NCBI RefSeq assembly: GCF_000304475.1 | Contig: NC_018950.1 | Coordinates: 1-64,000 of the forward strand | Length of the DNA: 64,000 nt | Source: Kazachstania africana CBS 2517 | Taxonomy: Eukaryota > Ascomycota > Saccharomycetes > Saccharomycetales > Saccharomycetaceae | Reading direction: 5' to 3' | Shown: positions 55,301-64,000 of the stretch, piece after piece | How the letters are laid out: each line of letters begins with the position of its first letter | How positions within the stretch are numbered: position 1 is the stretch's first letter | The notes under the pieces: generated by a model | Database searches by the model: none | What the model was told of the DNA's origin: nothing | The model's input: only the letters and a program-made list of their open reading frames with translations | Position numbers and translations under genes: made by a program

Positions 55301-55610
55301 ACTTGTGGATACTCGTGGTGAAGATGCCAGCGCTAGTAGCACGTTTGAAAAGAACCTGGGAGCGCAAGCAAATATACTAACCGCACTTTTAAATCACAGA
55401 CCCCTCAAGAATAGGAATTTTGTCAGAGCCTGGAGGAACCGCTATCCTTCTATGTCAGACGATCCTTCAACTGATGAGATTGATGTGAATATCGAATTAG
55501 AAAAGGTTTTACAAGGTATCAGGAGCGAATTCACAGGCGCTGCTTCTACTGTTTCTGTCCTAGAAGTGCAACCAACTTCTAGTCAGAGCCTATCTGGTGC
55601 ATCCTCGTAA
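52344..55610 (+). CDS. Itc1/YPL216W-like WAC-DDT chromatin protein
   Basis: The product is 1088 residues. The N-terminal WAC domain (about 20-130; WTIPQTGEWFMSFAEYLKRM, YQERSFSCEFS) and a DDT domain (about 370-430; LLEIHQFIFTFHSVL, FSFEQLIASL) place it in the Acf1/Itc1 family. These are accessory subunits of ISWI chromatin remodellers. The later GFDKYGNSCYFF and GLWLRG segments are the family's WHIM-like region. S. cerevisiae has two paralogues, ITC1 (1264 residues) and YPL216W (1102 residues). Length and the BMS1-CBP3 context favour orthology to YPL216W, whose role is poorly known. The N-terminus MILYKNQVFEPP matches the family start. It is intact. Confidence 0.85.
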   Translation: MILYKNQVFEPPVPQTLPPNLNVPVWTIPQTGEWFMSFAEYLKRMSFYQERSFSCEFSNSKHYTYFTALAIESEERNCFEKALPLTLRIAIAKKLLSQNVSTLDSFIKDTLKETKKEFYLGEKVKVISRKAEVSKINPENTYKIIGKMKFDEIIDPETREIIIPNYFKYRIVDDKPSFLKETLIVDHTQIERDGIDLSFSILKRFISMILNNGQALQNQVCSIKSKYILEYGLNKRNYGVMEEDSANRSSSDFMQEIVNRKIESTGIDGPNSILKNDAPHNDYPILNEATSTSSNATNIESIRTRIRDLIETGQNEAQNNRGASCFVNQMDDLHIPFTVSSHVVSQLHRLDSNLDLVPIKSNDKFRPSKTTGRLLEIHQFIFTFHSVLKVSQFSFEQLIASLKCTDPQQLAGEAVKVYPAEQLSSKGDGNEKLSTWEGNYTIRSLIESKAQNDLALKYKIIFKSFSKNDIIEEMESSGAHLVFDIFKSLLSMLVDKEGYWGCPEIEKWTEDRGKNESSEIVEKLSSIPNFQKDNWVERLFERHFQNGYWVVILVGLMKDIVHVNKYKTIIQSFIQNTTNWEIIPISLGPYTYRSFCSNLTLEQKVDILWVLVDIVSTYSTDVRAAIDVSESIFRGLESESMKVTKSITLGTSAANELETSLKHFRETQNYDIKVADTYKAHLIEIVGKLEKLERYRDFLGSKLSNQSSARALPVGFDKYGNSCYFFTSEINRVLSLSTLPVKMERPYHHGGLWLRGPREDDALLRLGISKSQLSSWKEIALKEGKIAATKQVFKVFQKNNRFYKIEGDKEVELMNENGVVNGSLTSIQMKIIEETPQNLLLSDEEWLFFNKYDAVQNFLMSLEKGGHREYILISNLMLFMPRIKRSFTVKEPLYGTDYLDSTEIMYWKDLDDLGHTNDKDACVNGLSCEFQKSKDQSQNLEIAASRLTNLYDSTSSKKLLATIKKISEATSQPYKDSLVSPSDMSVLVDTRGEDASASSTFEKNLGAQANILTALLNHRPLKNRNFVRAWRNRYPSMSDDPSTDEIDVNIELEKVLQGIRSEFTGAASTVSVLEVQPTSSQSLSGASS

Positions 55611-55864
55611 TTCAAGCATTTATATAAGTATACATCGAGATTTTCGTCAACAAACCGTACCTATATATCTCAACATTTGAAAGCATTTCAGTAAGTCTAC
55701 TTCCGAAAAAACGCGAGTCGAATTTAGGGTCCTCCATATTAAGGAGTGGCATTTGAATTGCAAGGCCCACACAACATTGACGTTTGAGAGCACCAGTGTA
55801 AGCTGTACTGTCACTGTAATCTGTCATTTATTGCATTAATCAAATAATTTGAAGCGAGTACGAA

Positions 55865-56836
55865 ATGTTGAAGAGTAGCTTACGCAGATGGTCAATCAAC
55901 AACTCAATTGCGACGAAGACTAATTTAAGAAATGGACCGAGACAATTGGTTTTAAGTCATAGCTACTCACAGCAAGTGCAAAATAGTCGAAAGAAAGAGA
56001 CAAATATCCAGGAAGACCATGGTAATGCACCAAAAAATGGGAAAAAGTTCGCATTAGCCTACTCGAAGTACGAATCAAAAGACTATAAATTGCCTAAATG
56101 GAAGGAATCATTGGGGGAATTTGTTATTAGCGCATTTAAATTAGATATGGACAAGATCAGAGCAGGCCCGGTAGCGGGTTCTTATTATTACTCTATTTGC
56201 AAGGAGCAGGGCCTTCAATATGAAAATGAACCTTTGTCAGAATCGGCTAAATATTTTTATAGTTACTTAAAGCTTCCAAAAACGTTCTCACAGTGGTTCC
56301 AGATCACCATATTGCACGAATGGATGCTTTTTGTGAGGATGAGAGCAATGCCTTTCAAATATGGAAGAAATTACCAGCAAAAACTTGTTGATAGGACCTT
56401 TGGTGATATTGAATTAAGATTATTTGAAGAAATGAATGTACATTCTGGGAGAATTGTTGATCAGTATCTCAAAGATTTTAATACACAACTGAAAGGTGCA
56501 GTCTTTGCTTATGATGAGGGGTTCTATACAGATGATATGACACTAGCAACAGCTGTTTGGCGAAATTTATTCGCAGGAAGGAAGAACATAAATTTCTCTC
56601 ACTTAGAAGCAGTCGTCAGATACATTCGTTCCCAACTATACGTTCTTACTAAAATGTCTGACAGAGAGTTTGCTCTTGGTAATTTTAAGTTTGTACCTCC
56701 CAATGAAATCGTGAATAAATTGACGCCTGTTGAAGAGAAGAATATGAAACAGGAGGTCTCCATGAAATATAAAAAGCTTGATGAAAGTAACTTAATTTTA
56801 CCAAGCGAAAGGAGTAGCCTTTCTTATACAAATTAA
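55865..56836 (+). CDS. CBP3: bc1 complex assembly factor Cbp3
   Basis: The product is 323 residues. Cbp3, with Cbp6, binds mitochondrial ribosomes and newly made cytochrome b and is needed for complex III assembly. The first 40 residues are basic and Ser/Asn-rich without acids (LRRWSINNSIATKTNLRNGPR), a mitochondrial presequence. The conserved ubiquinol-cytochrome c chaperone domain runs about 125-290, including YSYLKLPKTFSQWFQITILHEWMLFVRMRAMPF in parts, then LRLFEEMNVHSGRI and DDMTLATAVWRNLF. Length is near the S. cerevisiae protein (335). Order with THI6 and the ITC1-like gene matches YPL216W-YPL215W-YPL214C. Confidence 0.92.
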   Translation: MLKSSLRRWSINNSIATKTNLRNGPRQLVLSHSYSQQVQNSRKKETNIQEDHGNAPKNGKKFALAYSKYESKDYKLPKWKESLGEFVISAFKLDMDKIRAGPVAGSYYYSICKEQGLQYENEPLSESAKYFYSYLKLPKTFSQWFQITILHEWMLFVRMRAMPFKYGRNYQQKLVDRTFGDIELRLFEEMNVHSGRIVDQYLKDFNTQLKGAVFAYDEGFYTDDMTLATAVWRNLFAGRKNINFSHLEAVVRYIRSQLYVLTKMSDREFALGNFKFVPPNEIVNKLTPVEEKNMKQEVSMKYKKLDESNLILPSERSSLSYTN

Positions 56837-56906
56837 GCATGTAAATAAAATATAAGTTTTCTCCATTTTATTTAATATTCTATCGACTTATACATATATG
56901 CGACTA

Positions 56907-58529
56907 TCATACCACCGACACTTTTGCTGTCCAGGTTTCTGGAGAGTTTTCTTGGAAAAGATTATATAGCGTATCAACTAAGTGGACCTGAAAGCTTGCT
57001 GTACCTTGGCAAAGACTTGCAGCTTTGAAACCAGCGGATTTATACAGCATTACTGCAGCAGTAACAGTTTCAAATACGCTGATCCTTGAGTCGTAACCAC
57101 CTAAAAAGCACGCTATGGTGGTTCCTAAAGAACAACCACTGGCTGTTATTTGGCCCATAATCGGTATTGGACCGTTTTCCACACGTAGGCAGGGAACGTC
57201 ATCAAGCGAATGCTTGTTTAATCCATGTCCTAATTTGTATTCTCCACCAAAGGTCCCATCAGCTATGAAATCGTCTTCACCAGTACAGACAGCTACAGTT
57301 CTGAAATTGTAAGCGACAGTTTTCGTTGCAAGAGCAAGATATTTTTTATCAACAATGTGATCACCTGAATCTACACCTTTCATCTTGTTTTTGGACATAT
57401 TGGCCAAAGATAAGATCTCACCAATATTACCCTTGATACATGTGAACTGTCCATGCGATAATAATGTGTTGTTTAAAAGCAGTCTAGTTTCTGTGGCGCT
57501 GTAACCAACGGGATCAAAGACAATAGGTTTTTTCACTTTGTTGTAGGCAGCAATGGCTGTTTTCACCATTTGCACCGGTGCCACTGAACCAGTATTCAAT
57601 AGTAAAGCTGCATGAGGAAGCTCGGCTAAATCTTGAGCTTCCGACTCAATTTCAGACATTATGGGTGACGATCCTAAAGATAAGGTGACATTGGCACCAA
57701 AATTTTGATGAACTTTATTCGTGATATGATGAATCAAAGGGGCCTTATCATTTACATTACTGATAACAGTTTTAATTTTGGAATGAAGAGACAGATCGGA
57801 CTTCTCCACTGAGCATGGTGGGATAAAATGGTATGCGTTCTGCTTAAGTAGCCCTTGAAGTCTTTTAGTAGCAGCACCGGCATCTGGAGCGGCCATAATG
57901 TCACTAACAACTGCAATCCCGTCTAGTGACCTTTTCCCATTTTGAGAGAAACTTTGGTAGAGGACTCTTTCGATATTGGTGGGATGTAAACCACCAATAG
58001 CCACGGTACGGCACCACTCGGCTTTATTATCCTCTAAAGCAGTTAGAATTCTGGCAACACCTCGAGGTCCCATTGGTATTTTCGTGTTCTTCTTAGTTTC
58101 TGTTGGAAATACTGTACCTACACCAATATAATCCACCATCTCTGGACCCCAGTAGGCTAAAGTTTCGACTTCTTCAACTTTTCCCACACTCCAGCCAATA
58201 ATCTTGTCAGGACCAAGCAACTTTCTAACCATTGGAATGGGCATATCATCTTGTCCAACGTGGACACCGTCAGCATCAATCGCCATAGCGACATCCACAC
58301 GATCGTTGATCATCAAAGGAACTTGATATTTTGTACATAGCTCTTTGATTCTTACAGCTTCATCTATAAAAGCTCCAGTATCAGAGTCTTTTTCACGTAC
58401 CTGAACCACAGTAACACCATTCTTCAAACCGGCTTCTATTTGAGAGTAAAGACTGGTATTTGGTGGAAGCATCGAAGAATCGGTTACCAGATATAGCGAA
58501 TAATCAACAGCATTTTTATTGCAAATCAT
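56907..58529 (-). CDS. THI6: bifunctional thiamine synthesis enzyme Thi6
   Basis: The product is 540 residues with two fused domains. The N-terminal thiamine-phosphate diphosphorylase (about 1-235) joins the pyrimidine and thiazole phosphates: VTVVQVREKD, DGVHVGQDDMP, YIGVGTVFPTETK and AIGGLHPTN are its recognisable loops. The C-terminal hydroxyethylthiazole kinase (about 250-540) salvages the thiazole: IHHITNKV, FDPVGYSATETR, CIKGNIGEI and ITASGCSLGTT carry the substrate site and the catalytic cysteine region. Length equals S. cerevisiae Thi6 (540). It converges with CBP3 (70 bases apart) and is divergent from LEA1 (257 bases apart). It is intact, with ATG start and no targeting signal, so cytosolic. 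Confidence 0.97.
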   Translation of the reverse strand: MICNKNAVDYSLYLVTDSSMLPPNTSLYSQIEAGLKNGVTVVQVREKDSDTGAFIDEAVRIKELCTKYQVPLMINDRVDVAMAIDADGVHVGQDDMPIPMVRKLLGPDKIIGWSVGKVEEVETLAYWGPEMVDYIGVGTVFPTETKKNTKIPMGPRGVARILTALEDNKAEWCRTVAIGGLHPTNIERVLYQSFSQNGKRSLDGIAVVSDIMAAPDAGAATKRLQGLLKQNAYHFIPPCSVEKSDLSLHSKIKTVISNVNDKAPLIHHITNKVHQNFGANVTLSLGSSPIMSEIESEAQDLAELPHAALLLNTGSVAPVQMVKTAIAAYNKVKKPIVFDPVGYSATETRLLLNNTLLSHGQFTCIKGNIGEILSLANMSKNKMKGVDSGDHIVDKKYLALATKTVAYNFRTVAVCTGEDDFIADGTFGGEYKLGHGLNKHSLDDVPCLRVENGPIPIMGQITASGCSLGTTIACFLGGYDSRISVFETVTAAVMLYKSAGFKAASLCQGTASFQVHLVDTLYNLFQENSPETWTAKVSVV

Positions 58530-58786
58530 CTCTGAGTGATCTTTTGTACCTAACTATATTAGAAATCGTTATAAGTCCCCTCGTTGACTAGTCCACTTAT
58601 GTATAAATATTAATTTAATATCAGTAGTTGATTCACTCTCGAAGAAGTTACTGATGCTCTTCCATCGATATGCTTTTTAAGAGATGCATCGATTATTCGC
58701 TTTAGATATTTGAAAAATTATTGCAATTAAATGTAAATATAGAAGTTTCGAACAAGTTATATTAAACAGAAACAAGAAGCTAAGAA

Positions 58787-59500
58787 ATGAAGTTGACGCC
58801 TAGTACAGTGATAGATGCTCCCAGCTATTACGTGGATCATTTTGATGGGAAATATAATGTTGATAACTGCACTATCCTTCGAAATCTCAATATAGAGACT
58901 GATTCAGAATCCTTTCCTTCCAGTATGAAACATTTGAAAACCCCCACAAACGTATTAGATTTGACGAATAATGACCTGTTTGAGATTCCCAATCTTCGAA
59001 ATCGGACGGATATTCATACGTTACTGTTATCTCGAAACAGAATAAGAAATATTGATGGTCAGAGATTGCCTATTAATTTGGTAAATTTAGTACTAGCAAG
59101 CAATGAAATCAAAAATTTGGCCGATATTAATGGTCTTAGGAAATGCCCCAAGACACTAAAGAATGTAACGTTCAGAGGCAACCCCATATGTCATCTAGAA
59201 GGTTATAGAGAATATATTCTTCGATTAGTACCCAGATTGGATGTTCTGGATTTTAGCAGGATTTCAGATATCGAACGCAACTCAGCTAAAAATACAGAAA
59301 TCAAAACAAAAGTAAAGGTTCCAGGGACTGAAACTGGAACCGAAATACGAACTAGTGGTGATAAAGCTATTGAGATGATGAATTTTGTGGTAGGAAAAAT
59401 GTCAAAAGAAAGAAGAAAAGAATTGAAAGAGCAGCTAGCCAAGGCAACCACCTTAGAAGAGATATCAAGGTTGGAAAAACTACTCTCTGGTGGTGTATAA
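58787..59500 (+). CDS. LEA1: U2 snRNP protein Lea1 (U2A')
   Basis: The product is 237 residues. Lea1 is the leucine-rich-repeat partner of Msl1 (U2B'') and binds U2 snRNA stem-loop IV. LRR units run about 25-140: LDLTNNDLFEIPNL, HTLLLSRNRIRNID, NLVNLVLASNEIKNL, then the LRR cap FRGNPICHLEGYREYIL and RLDVLDF. The C-terminal 80 residues are charged and helical, with SKERRKELKEQLAKATTLEEI matching the family end. Length matches the yeast protein (238). It sits between THI6 and PUS1 as in S. cerevisiae YPL213W. Confidence 0.93.
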   Translation: MKLTPSTVIDAPSYYVDHFDGKYNVDNCTILRNLNIETDSESFPSSMKHLKTPTNVLDLTNNDLFEIPNLRNRTDIHTLLLSRNRIRNIDGQRLPINLVNLVLASNEIKNLADINGLRKCPKTLKNVTFRGNPICHLEGYREYILRLVPRLDVLDFSRISDIERNSAKNTEIKTKVKVPGTETGTEIRTSGDKAIEMMNFVVGKMSKERRKELKEQLAKATTLEEISRLEKLLSGGV

Positions 59501-59614
59501 TAACGTAGCTATGCTAATATGTCATTATCGTCTCCATGCTTGTGACGCTTTGACTAATCTACATTGATTATTTACTTTACACTTGTAGTACTAATATATA
59601 ATCATAGCATGTAC

Positions 59615-61255
59615 CTAGGATGAGATAAAAGATTTTTCATCTTTTTGGGTCTCAATAGGCTCTTTAGTATCATTTTCAATCGCAGCTTCAGTCTGCTCTC
59701 CAGTATTTTTAGTTTCCCTTGGTTCATCTTTTTCACTTTTAGCATTTGATTCAGTACCAGCAGCATCCAAACCTGGAATACCTCTGGCAGTCAAGAATTC
59801 AAAAATACTCTTCTGAACAGTTTGGCCTTTCTTATCTTCGGTTTCTTCGCCATTTGCCCCAGTAACTTTGTTGAAGCTATCAATATAACTGAAGAAGGCA
59901 TTGAAAACATTTTCATCAACTTCCTCCTTGTAGATTTTATCGTAAATGTGCTTCATCTTGAAAGCATCGATTTCCGCTTGGTATCTACTGAAATCGATAG
60001 GTTGATAACCGAATTTCTCTAGTCTTGCGTTGTAACCTTCGAAAACTGGGGACTCTAGTAATAACCCAAGTGCAGGTGCCTTTGGAATGTTGATCTTTTG
60101 AGGACCGAAGGATTGTGTGATACGTTCAACAGGAGTTCCACAACGAGTAATCAATGTTGCCATGGATATCATTTTACGAATCTGATGTAACATGAAAGAT
60201 TGACCATGGATTTTGATTGAAACCCATTCTGTCTTGGCTTCACCAATTACAAATGGTTCCGAAACTTTTATTTGTTTCATGAATCTGATTGCACTTGGAT
60301 CCTTGAACTCTTTTCCCAGGGTGAAATTGTGGAAGTTATGAGCATTGAGGTACTGTTTCATAGCTTTACGGAACTTAACCAACTTTTCATTTGAGATACG
60401 GTATTTTCTACGATGTAAGTTTTCTAATTGCTTATATTTCTTCACTTTCAAATAAAGTTCTTCAGTATCAGAAAATTCATCTCTTGGTGGGGGAGTGTAG
60501 GACAAAATTGCTTCAATTTCTTCAGATTTGAAATTTTCGTCAACGTCTTTCTTAAAATTGGTCCAAAATTCCTTAGATTCAATATCTTCATCTAAAACAC
60601 CTGGTAACTCAATTTTGCTTTTTTCGATGTCTTCATAAAGAACAGAACCAGGTTTTGGTCCTATTAATGAATAAGTAGGTAACAGATACTCGTACCAACG
60701 AGAACTACACATTTTTCTACAGTCAAAGGCCTTGTTTACACGGTTAATGTCCCAGACACGAATACCTTCTGGTAATTTTTCATTGATTTTCTGCTTAATT
60801 TCTGGATCTTCAATGATCATCTTTAAAGAAATCAAATTACCACCTGCGTGGACACCTTTATCAGTTCTAGCAGATCTCATGAACCCATTTTTCTTCAAAT
60901 CGTTAGAGTTATCTTTTGAAATGGCACCAGCGTCTACAAAAGCCTTAAAAAGGGCGGCTTCAATAGTAGGGTTTGGTGGATTGTATTGCATACCGTGGTA
61001 ACCAGTACCACAGTAGCCAACCATGACAGCAACTTTACGCTTAGGTAGTCTTGGAGCCCTTGGAATGACATTCCCATTTGCATCAACTTCTAGTGGTTTA
61101 CCGATACGTTGTTTCTTTTCAGCAGGTTTACCTTCGTTTGATTCATTATCGAAATCAGCCTTACGTGCTTTTGTCATATTATATTGGGCACCTCTCTTGT
61201 AGACATCTTCAGATGGCTGATCATCATACACAGGTCTTAGATTTTCTTCAGACAT
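59615..61255 (-). CDS. PUS1: tRNA pseudouridine synthase Pus1
   Basis: The product is 546 residues, with the start taken at the ATG at 61255 (MSEENLRP, the same start as S. cerevisiae); one GTG codon upstream is open but unlikely. Pus1 is a nuclear TruA-family enzyme that makes pseudouridine at several tRNA positions and in U2 snRNA. The catalytic aspartate lies in SARTDKGVHAGGN (Asp132). Other family parts are VGYCGTGYHGMQYN, RVWDINRVNKAFDCR, HNFHNFTLGK and QSFMLHQIRKMI. The basic and acidic N-terminal tail and the Glu/Lys-rich C-terminal tail are typical of the yeast enzyme. It converges with LEA1. It is intact. Confidence 0.97.
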   Translation of the reverse strand: MSEENLRPVYDDQPSEDVYKRGAQYNMTKARKADFDNESNEGKPAEKKQRIGKPLEVDANGNVIPRAPRLPKRKVAVMVGYCGTGYHGMQYNPPNPTIEAALFKAFVDAGAISKDNSNDLKKNGFMRSARTDKGVHAGGNLISLKMIIEDPEIKQKINEKLPEGIRVWDINRVNKAFDCRKMCSSRWYEYLLPTYSLIGPKPGSVLYEDIEKSKIELPGVLDEDIESKEFWTNFKKDVDENFKSEEIEAILSYTPPPRDEFSDTEELYLKVKKYKQLENLHRRKYRISNEKLVKFRKAMKQYLNAHNFHNFTLGKEFKDPSAIRFMKQIKVSEPFVIGEAKTEWVSIKIHGQSFMLHQIRKMISMATLITRCGTPVERITQSFGPQKINIPKAPALGLLLESPVFEGYNARLEKFGYQPIDFSRYQAEIDAFKMKHIYDKIYKEEVDENVFNAFFSYIDSFNKVTGANGEETEDKKGQTVQKSIFEFLTARGIPGLDAAGTESNAKSEKDEPRETKNTGEQTEAAIENDTKEPIETQKDEKSFISS

Positions 61256-61920
61256 CACTATAATGTTATCTGGTTGACGGCAGATGATGTTTCCAAACTA
61301 AATGTTTATATATGTATCTTTTGCAATGAGCTATCTCTGAACTTTTTCACTGTGGAAAATTTTCTGCGATGGCATTGTAGCATAGAAAAAGAAAGGTTCA
61401 AACGTCAGAGCTGGTACAATTTGCTCAAAATGCATGGCTAGCCCCATAAATCATTGCGTAAGGTGTCAGATTGGGATTTGGCTAGTGTTACTATTTAGAG
61501 AGGTGCAAATTTTGGGCAGGAACGTTTTTCGAATTTTTGAAATTAATAATTTGTCCTGGAATTAAAGAAATCAGTTTGATGTAACAAAATCTTGAAATAT
61601 TGAAAAATAATGAGCGCAATAAAATGTTGTGTTTCGTTGACTTCACTTAGTCAATTGCTCTGATCCTTGGCTCACACTATTTTATTATTATTTTGGGAGA
61701 CTCTTGCCAATATCATACAAAAAGGATAACAGCCGCGAGAAAATGCAACTTTCACCAGTTAGAATCCCGGCCTCTCCAAACTGGAACCTAAGCGTCCTCC
61801 ACTGACATATTGTGTCATGTCTCTACGACTTCAATGAATATCTGGCACCTTGGCATGACATGTGCACGTGACCATTTTAAAATCTGCGGATTTCTTTCAG
61901 GCATCTTGCACGAGCTTTGC
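61256..61920. other. PUS1-NIP7 divergent region
   Basis: This is the left part of the divergent intergenic region. GAAAATTTTC (61355-61364) followed by GCGATGG (61366-61372) is an RRPE plus PAC-like pair about 100 bases upstream of PUS1. The plus-strand frame 61810-62031 overlaps the NIP7 promoter motifs and is not credible. Confidence 0.45.
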
Positions 61921-61951
61921 AAAATTTTTGAAAAATTTAGATGCGATGAGC
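61921..61951. promoter_or_regulatory. RRPE and PAC motifs upstream of NIP7
   Basis: AAAATTTTTG and TGAAAAATTT (61921-61938) match RRPE-like A/T elements. GCGATGAGC (61943-61951) is a perfect PAC core. They lie 100-130 bases upstream of the NIP7 start, the spacing usual for ribosome-biogenesis genes. Confidence 0.65.
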
Positions 61952-62049
61952 TTCTCTCGAAAGGCATGCAAAATATAGAGAGGTTGAAAGAGTATAGTAG
62001 AGCAGTAAAGGCTTTTGTCAGTTTGTGTTAAGAACCATACACTTTAACA

Positions 62050-62595
62050 ATGAGACAGCTAACTGAAGAAGAAACTAAAGTCGTGTTCGAAAAGCTTGCT
62101 GGATACATAGGAAGAAACATATCGTATTTGGTGGACAACAAAGAAAATCCACATGTTTTTAGACTACAGAAAGATAGAGTATACTATGTCCCAGAAAATG
62201 TTGCCAAACTGGCTACAAGTGTAGCAAGACAAAATCTTATGTCCTTAGGTATCTGTCTAGGTAAATTCACCAAAACCGGTAAATTCAGATTGCATATAAC
62301 TGCCCTTTCCATATTGGGTCAACATGCCAAGTACAAGATTTGGATCAAACAAAATGGTGAAATGCCATTCCTTTACGGTAACCATGTTTTAAAAGCTCAT
62401 GTTGGTAAAATATCTGACGATATTCCAGAGCATGCAGGTGTTATTGTTTTCTCCATGCACGACGTTCCTCTAGGTTTTGGTGTTAGTGCAAAGAGCACTT
62501 CTGAATCCAGAAATCTCCAGCCAACCGCTATTGTTGCATTCAGACAAGCTGATATTGGTGAGTATTTGAGAGACGAAGATACATTATTTACCTAG
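62050..62595 (+). CDS. NIP7: 60S biogenesis factor Nip7
   Basis: The product is 181 residues, the length of S. cerevisiae Nip7. It is a nucleolar protein that binds pre-rRNA and is needed for 27S processing in 60S subunit assembly. The N-terminal domain is about 1-93 (MRQLTEEETKVVFEKLAGYIG, FRLQKDRVYYV). The C-terminal PUA domain is about 95-170 (GKFRLHITAL, LYGNHVLKAHV, GVIVFSMHDVPLGFGVSA). It is intact, with PAC/RRPE motifs upstream. It is followed on the opposite strand by SRP72, as in S. cerevisiae. Confidence 0.97.
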   Translation: MRQLTEEETKVVFEKLAGYIGRNISYLVDNKENPHVFRLQKDRVYYVPENVAKLATSVARQNLMSLGICLGKFTKTGKFRLHITALSILGQHAKYKIWIKQNGEMPFLYGNHVLKAHVGKISDDIPEHAGVIVFSMHDVPLGFGVSAKSTSESRNLQPTAIVAFRQADIGEYLRDEDTLFT

Positions 62596-62776
62596 AACTT
62601 TTGTAAATTAGAATATAAAAATTAAAATCTGTTTAATAGTAGTACGTGAGAGTAATTACCCAATAAGATGAAAATACGATCCTAGGAGATTATTGTTACA
62701 CTGTACGTGCTGTTCTTATATACAATAATATACGATGCATAATTATAAATCAGAAACAATCCCCGTTCCTGAATTT

Positions 62777-64000
62777 CTATTTACGACCCTTTTTCTTCGT
62801 AGCTTTTTTGGATGCTTGTGCTTTAGTAGATTTCTTCTTGGACATATCTAGAGCTTGTTCGGCTTTCTTACTCATCGTGACACCTTGAGTTTGCTTGGCC
62901 AACTGCTTCTTCTTTGGTCTATAAGTAGATCTATCTCTTAAAGGTAACCATCTCTCAGGATCAATAGTACCATTGACATCGTGCGTTGCTAAAAATTTCT
63001 TCAATTTTTGTGCCTTCCTCTTTTTCTTAGTTAAATCGTGTTTCTTTTTAGCAATTCTATTGATAGGAAATGTATTTGGCTTTGATGATTTAGTTTCCAA
63101 TGGTTTGCTACCGGCTTCAATAAGTGCGTCAACATCAATGCTATTAACTAATCCAACACCCTTTTCAATACTAAAATCTTCTTCATTTAGGACACCTTTG
63201 ATAAGAGTATCATCTTTACCTTCGGAGATAATTTTAAATATGTTTTTAGCATTACGTGGGTCATTAACTGTTAAATATTGAAAGCCGATATGCTTCCAGA
63301 ATTCGAATTCACTTGTCGTAGGAATAAAAGAACTCATAATTTTTTTCAACAATATACTCTTGGAGTTATTTCTATTGGAGACATTATAAAGTTCAAATAA
63401 GACGTATATTATTGTTTTCTTTGATTCAGTCATTTGTTTTTCCTCATCTTGAGATTTGTTATAAAATAATTCACATAATCTAATTGCATTATCCCACTCT
63501 TTTTCAACCACCAACAATTGAACAGCCAATAGAGTTAAACCTATAACGCTTCCTTGAGTTCCACTTTTAATAGTGTTTACGGCATTATGATATAATTTCC
63601 TAGCTTGTGTCTTGTAGGGCTCTATGACAACATTATCCACAATCTTAGAATATGTGCTTAGGGTGCGCGACAAAATTGTTGACTTTGACTGGATATCGAC
63701 ATTGTTAAATAAATGGATAAAGAGACAATTGCGCTGGAAAAGTGACCATTGTTCATATGTGAATTTTTGCAAATTGAACGAGTTCAATTTTTCGACGTTT
63801 AATTCTCTGGCAAGTAGATTGAAATTGGTTTTATATTTAGAGAAATCAATAAATGATTTAATATTATTCGTAGCAATTAGTTTTAATGGAGTTCCCGCTG
63901 GTAATCTTTCTAGTAAAGGTTCTAAAAGTTCCTTACATTTCGATTTTTCACCAGCCAATTGATACACATAAGATAATTGCAGTTGGATGGAGTTCATGTC
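62777..64000 (-). CDS. SRP72: signal recognition particle subunit Srp72, C-terminal part
   Basis: The gene is cut by the right window edge. About 406 C-terminal residues are visible and the first Met shown is internal; the yeast protein has about 640. Srp72 binds Srp68 and SRP RNA in the cytosolic particle that targets secretory proteins to the ER. The visible part has TPR-like helices (LSYVYQLAGEKSKCKELLEPLL, AVQLLVVEKEWDNAIRLCELFY). It ends in the RNA-binding region with KKKHDLTKKKRKAQKLKKF and the hallmark DPERWLPLRDRS, then a Lys-rich tail. It converges with NIP7. Confidence 0.92.
   Translation of the reverse strand, partial: DMNSIQLQLSYVYQLAGEKSKCKELLEPLLERLPAGTPLKLIATNNIKSFIDFSKYKTNFNLLARELNVEKLNSFNLQKFTYEQWSLFQRNCLFIHLFNNVDIQSKSTILSRTLSTYSKIVDNVVIEPYKTQARKLYHNAVNTIKSGTQGSVIGLTLLAVQLLVVEKEWDNAIRLCELFYNKSQDEEKQMTESKKTIIYVLFELYNVSNRNNSKSILLKKIMSSFIPTTSEFEFWKHIGFQYLTVNDPRNAKNIFKIISEGKDDTLIKGVLNEEDFSIEKGVGLVNSIDVDALIEAGSKPLETKSSKPNTFPINRIAKKKHDLTKKKRKAQKLKKFLATHDVNGTIDPERWLPLRDRSTYRPKKKQLAKQTQGVTMSKKAEQALDMSKKKSTKAQASKKATKKKGRK

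Noticed and set aside
61810..62031. 73-codon open frame upstream of NIP7
   Set aside because: It overlaps the PAC and RRPE promoter motifs and ends just before the NIP7 start; no family is recognisable.

Overview
The window looks like one end of a yeast chromosome: about 43 kb of AT-rich, gene-poor, repeat-rich subtelomere, then about 20 kb of dense conserved core genes. It is a budding yeast (Saccharomycetaceae). The core genes match Saccharomyces families closely. SAR1 carries a canonical yeast intron (GTATGT, TACTAAC, AG). The core order RPL1 - PCL8/10 - SAR1 - BMS1 - YPL216W-like - CBP3 - THI6 - LEA1 - PUS1 - NIP7 - SRP72 is the S. cerevisiae chromosome XVI order YPL220W to YPL210C, as I recall it. 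I infer a post-genome-duplication genus such as Kazachstania or Naumovozyma; the species cannot be fixed from the sequence alone. No telomeric repeats are seen at the left edge.

Layout. 1-6.1 kb holds diverged repeats and no convincing gene. 6.2-8.1 kb is on the minus strand: a small membrane-protein remnant, then a broken gene (7109-8112) that reads like the capsid protein of an L-A-type totivirus. 10.3-11.9 kb is an FLR1-type multidrug exporter. 13-15.5 kb has a small two-helix membrane protein and a divergent pair of paralogous unknown genes. 15.7-18.3 kb is a second copy of the left-end repeats, carrying a solo LTR. 19.2-32.7 kb is a cluster of six same-strand genes for secreted, cysteine-rich, killer-toxin-like proteins in three families. 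Two are intact and four are broken. 33.3-34.6 kb has more repeats and a solo LTR, then a small three-helix membrane protein. 37.5-39.1 kb is a second FLR1-type gene. 41.4-42.5 kb is an unrecognised 375-residue gene, followed by tRNA-Leu(UAA) and another LTR-like repeat.

From 44.68 kb the core begins: translation (RPL1), cyclin (PCL8/10), COPII GTPase (SAR1), ribosome biogenesis (BMS1, NIP7), chromatin (ITC1/YPL216W-like), mitochondrial bc1 assembly (CBP3), thiamine synthesis (THI6), splicing (LEA1), tRNA pseudouridylation (PUS1) and protein targeting (SRP72, cut by the window edge).

The most interesting theme is the subtelomere. Decaying DNA-encoded killer-like genes, a probable integrated viral capsid gene and two drug-exporter copies with the same Yap1-type site sit together. 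Family assignments for the killer-like and capsid-like genes are inferences from reading and need database searches.
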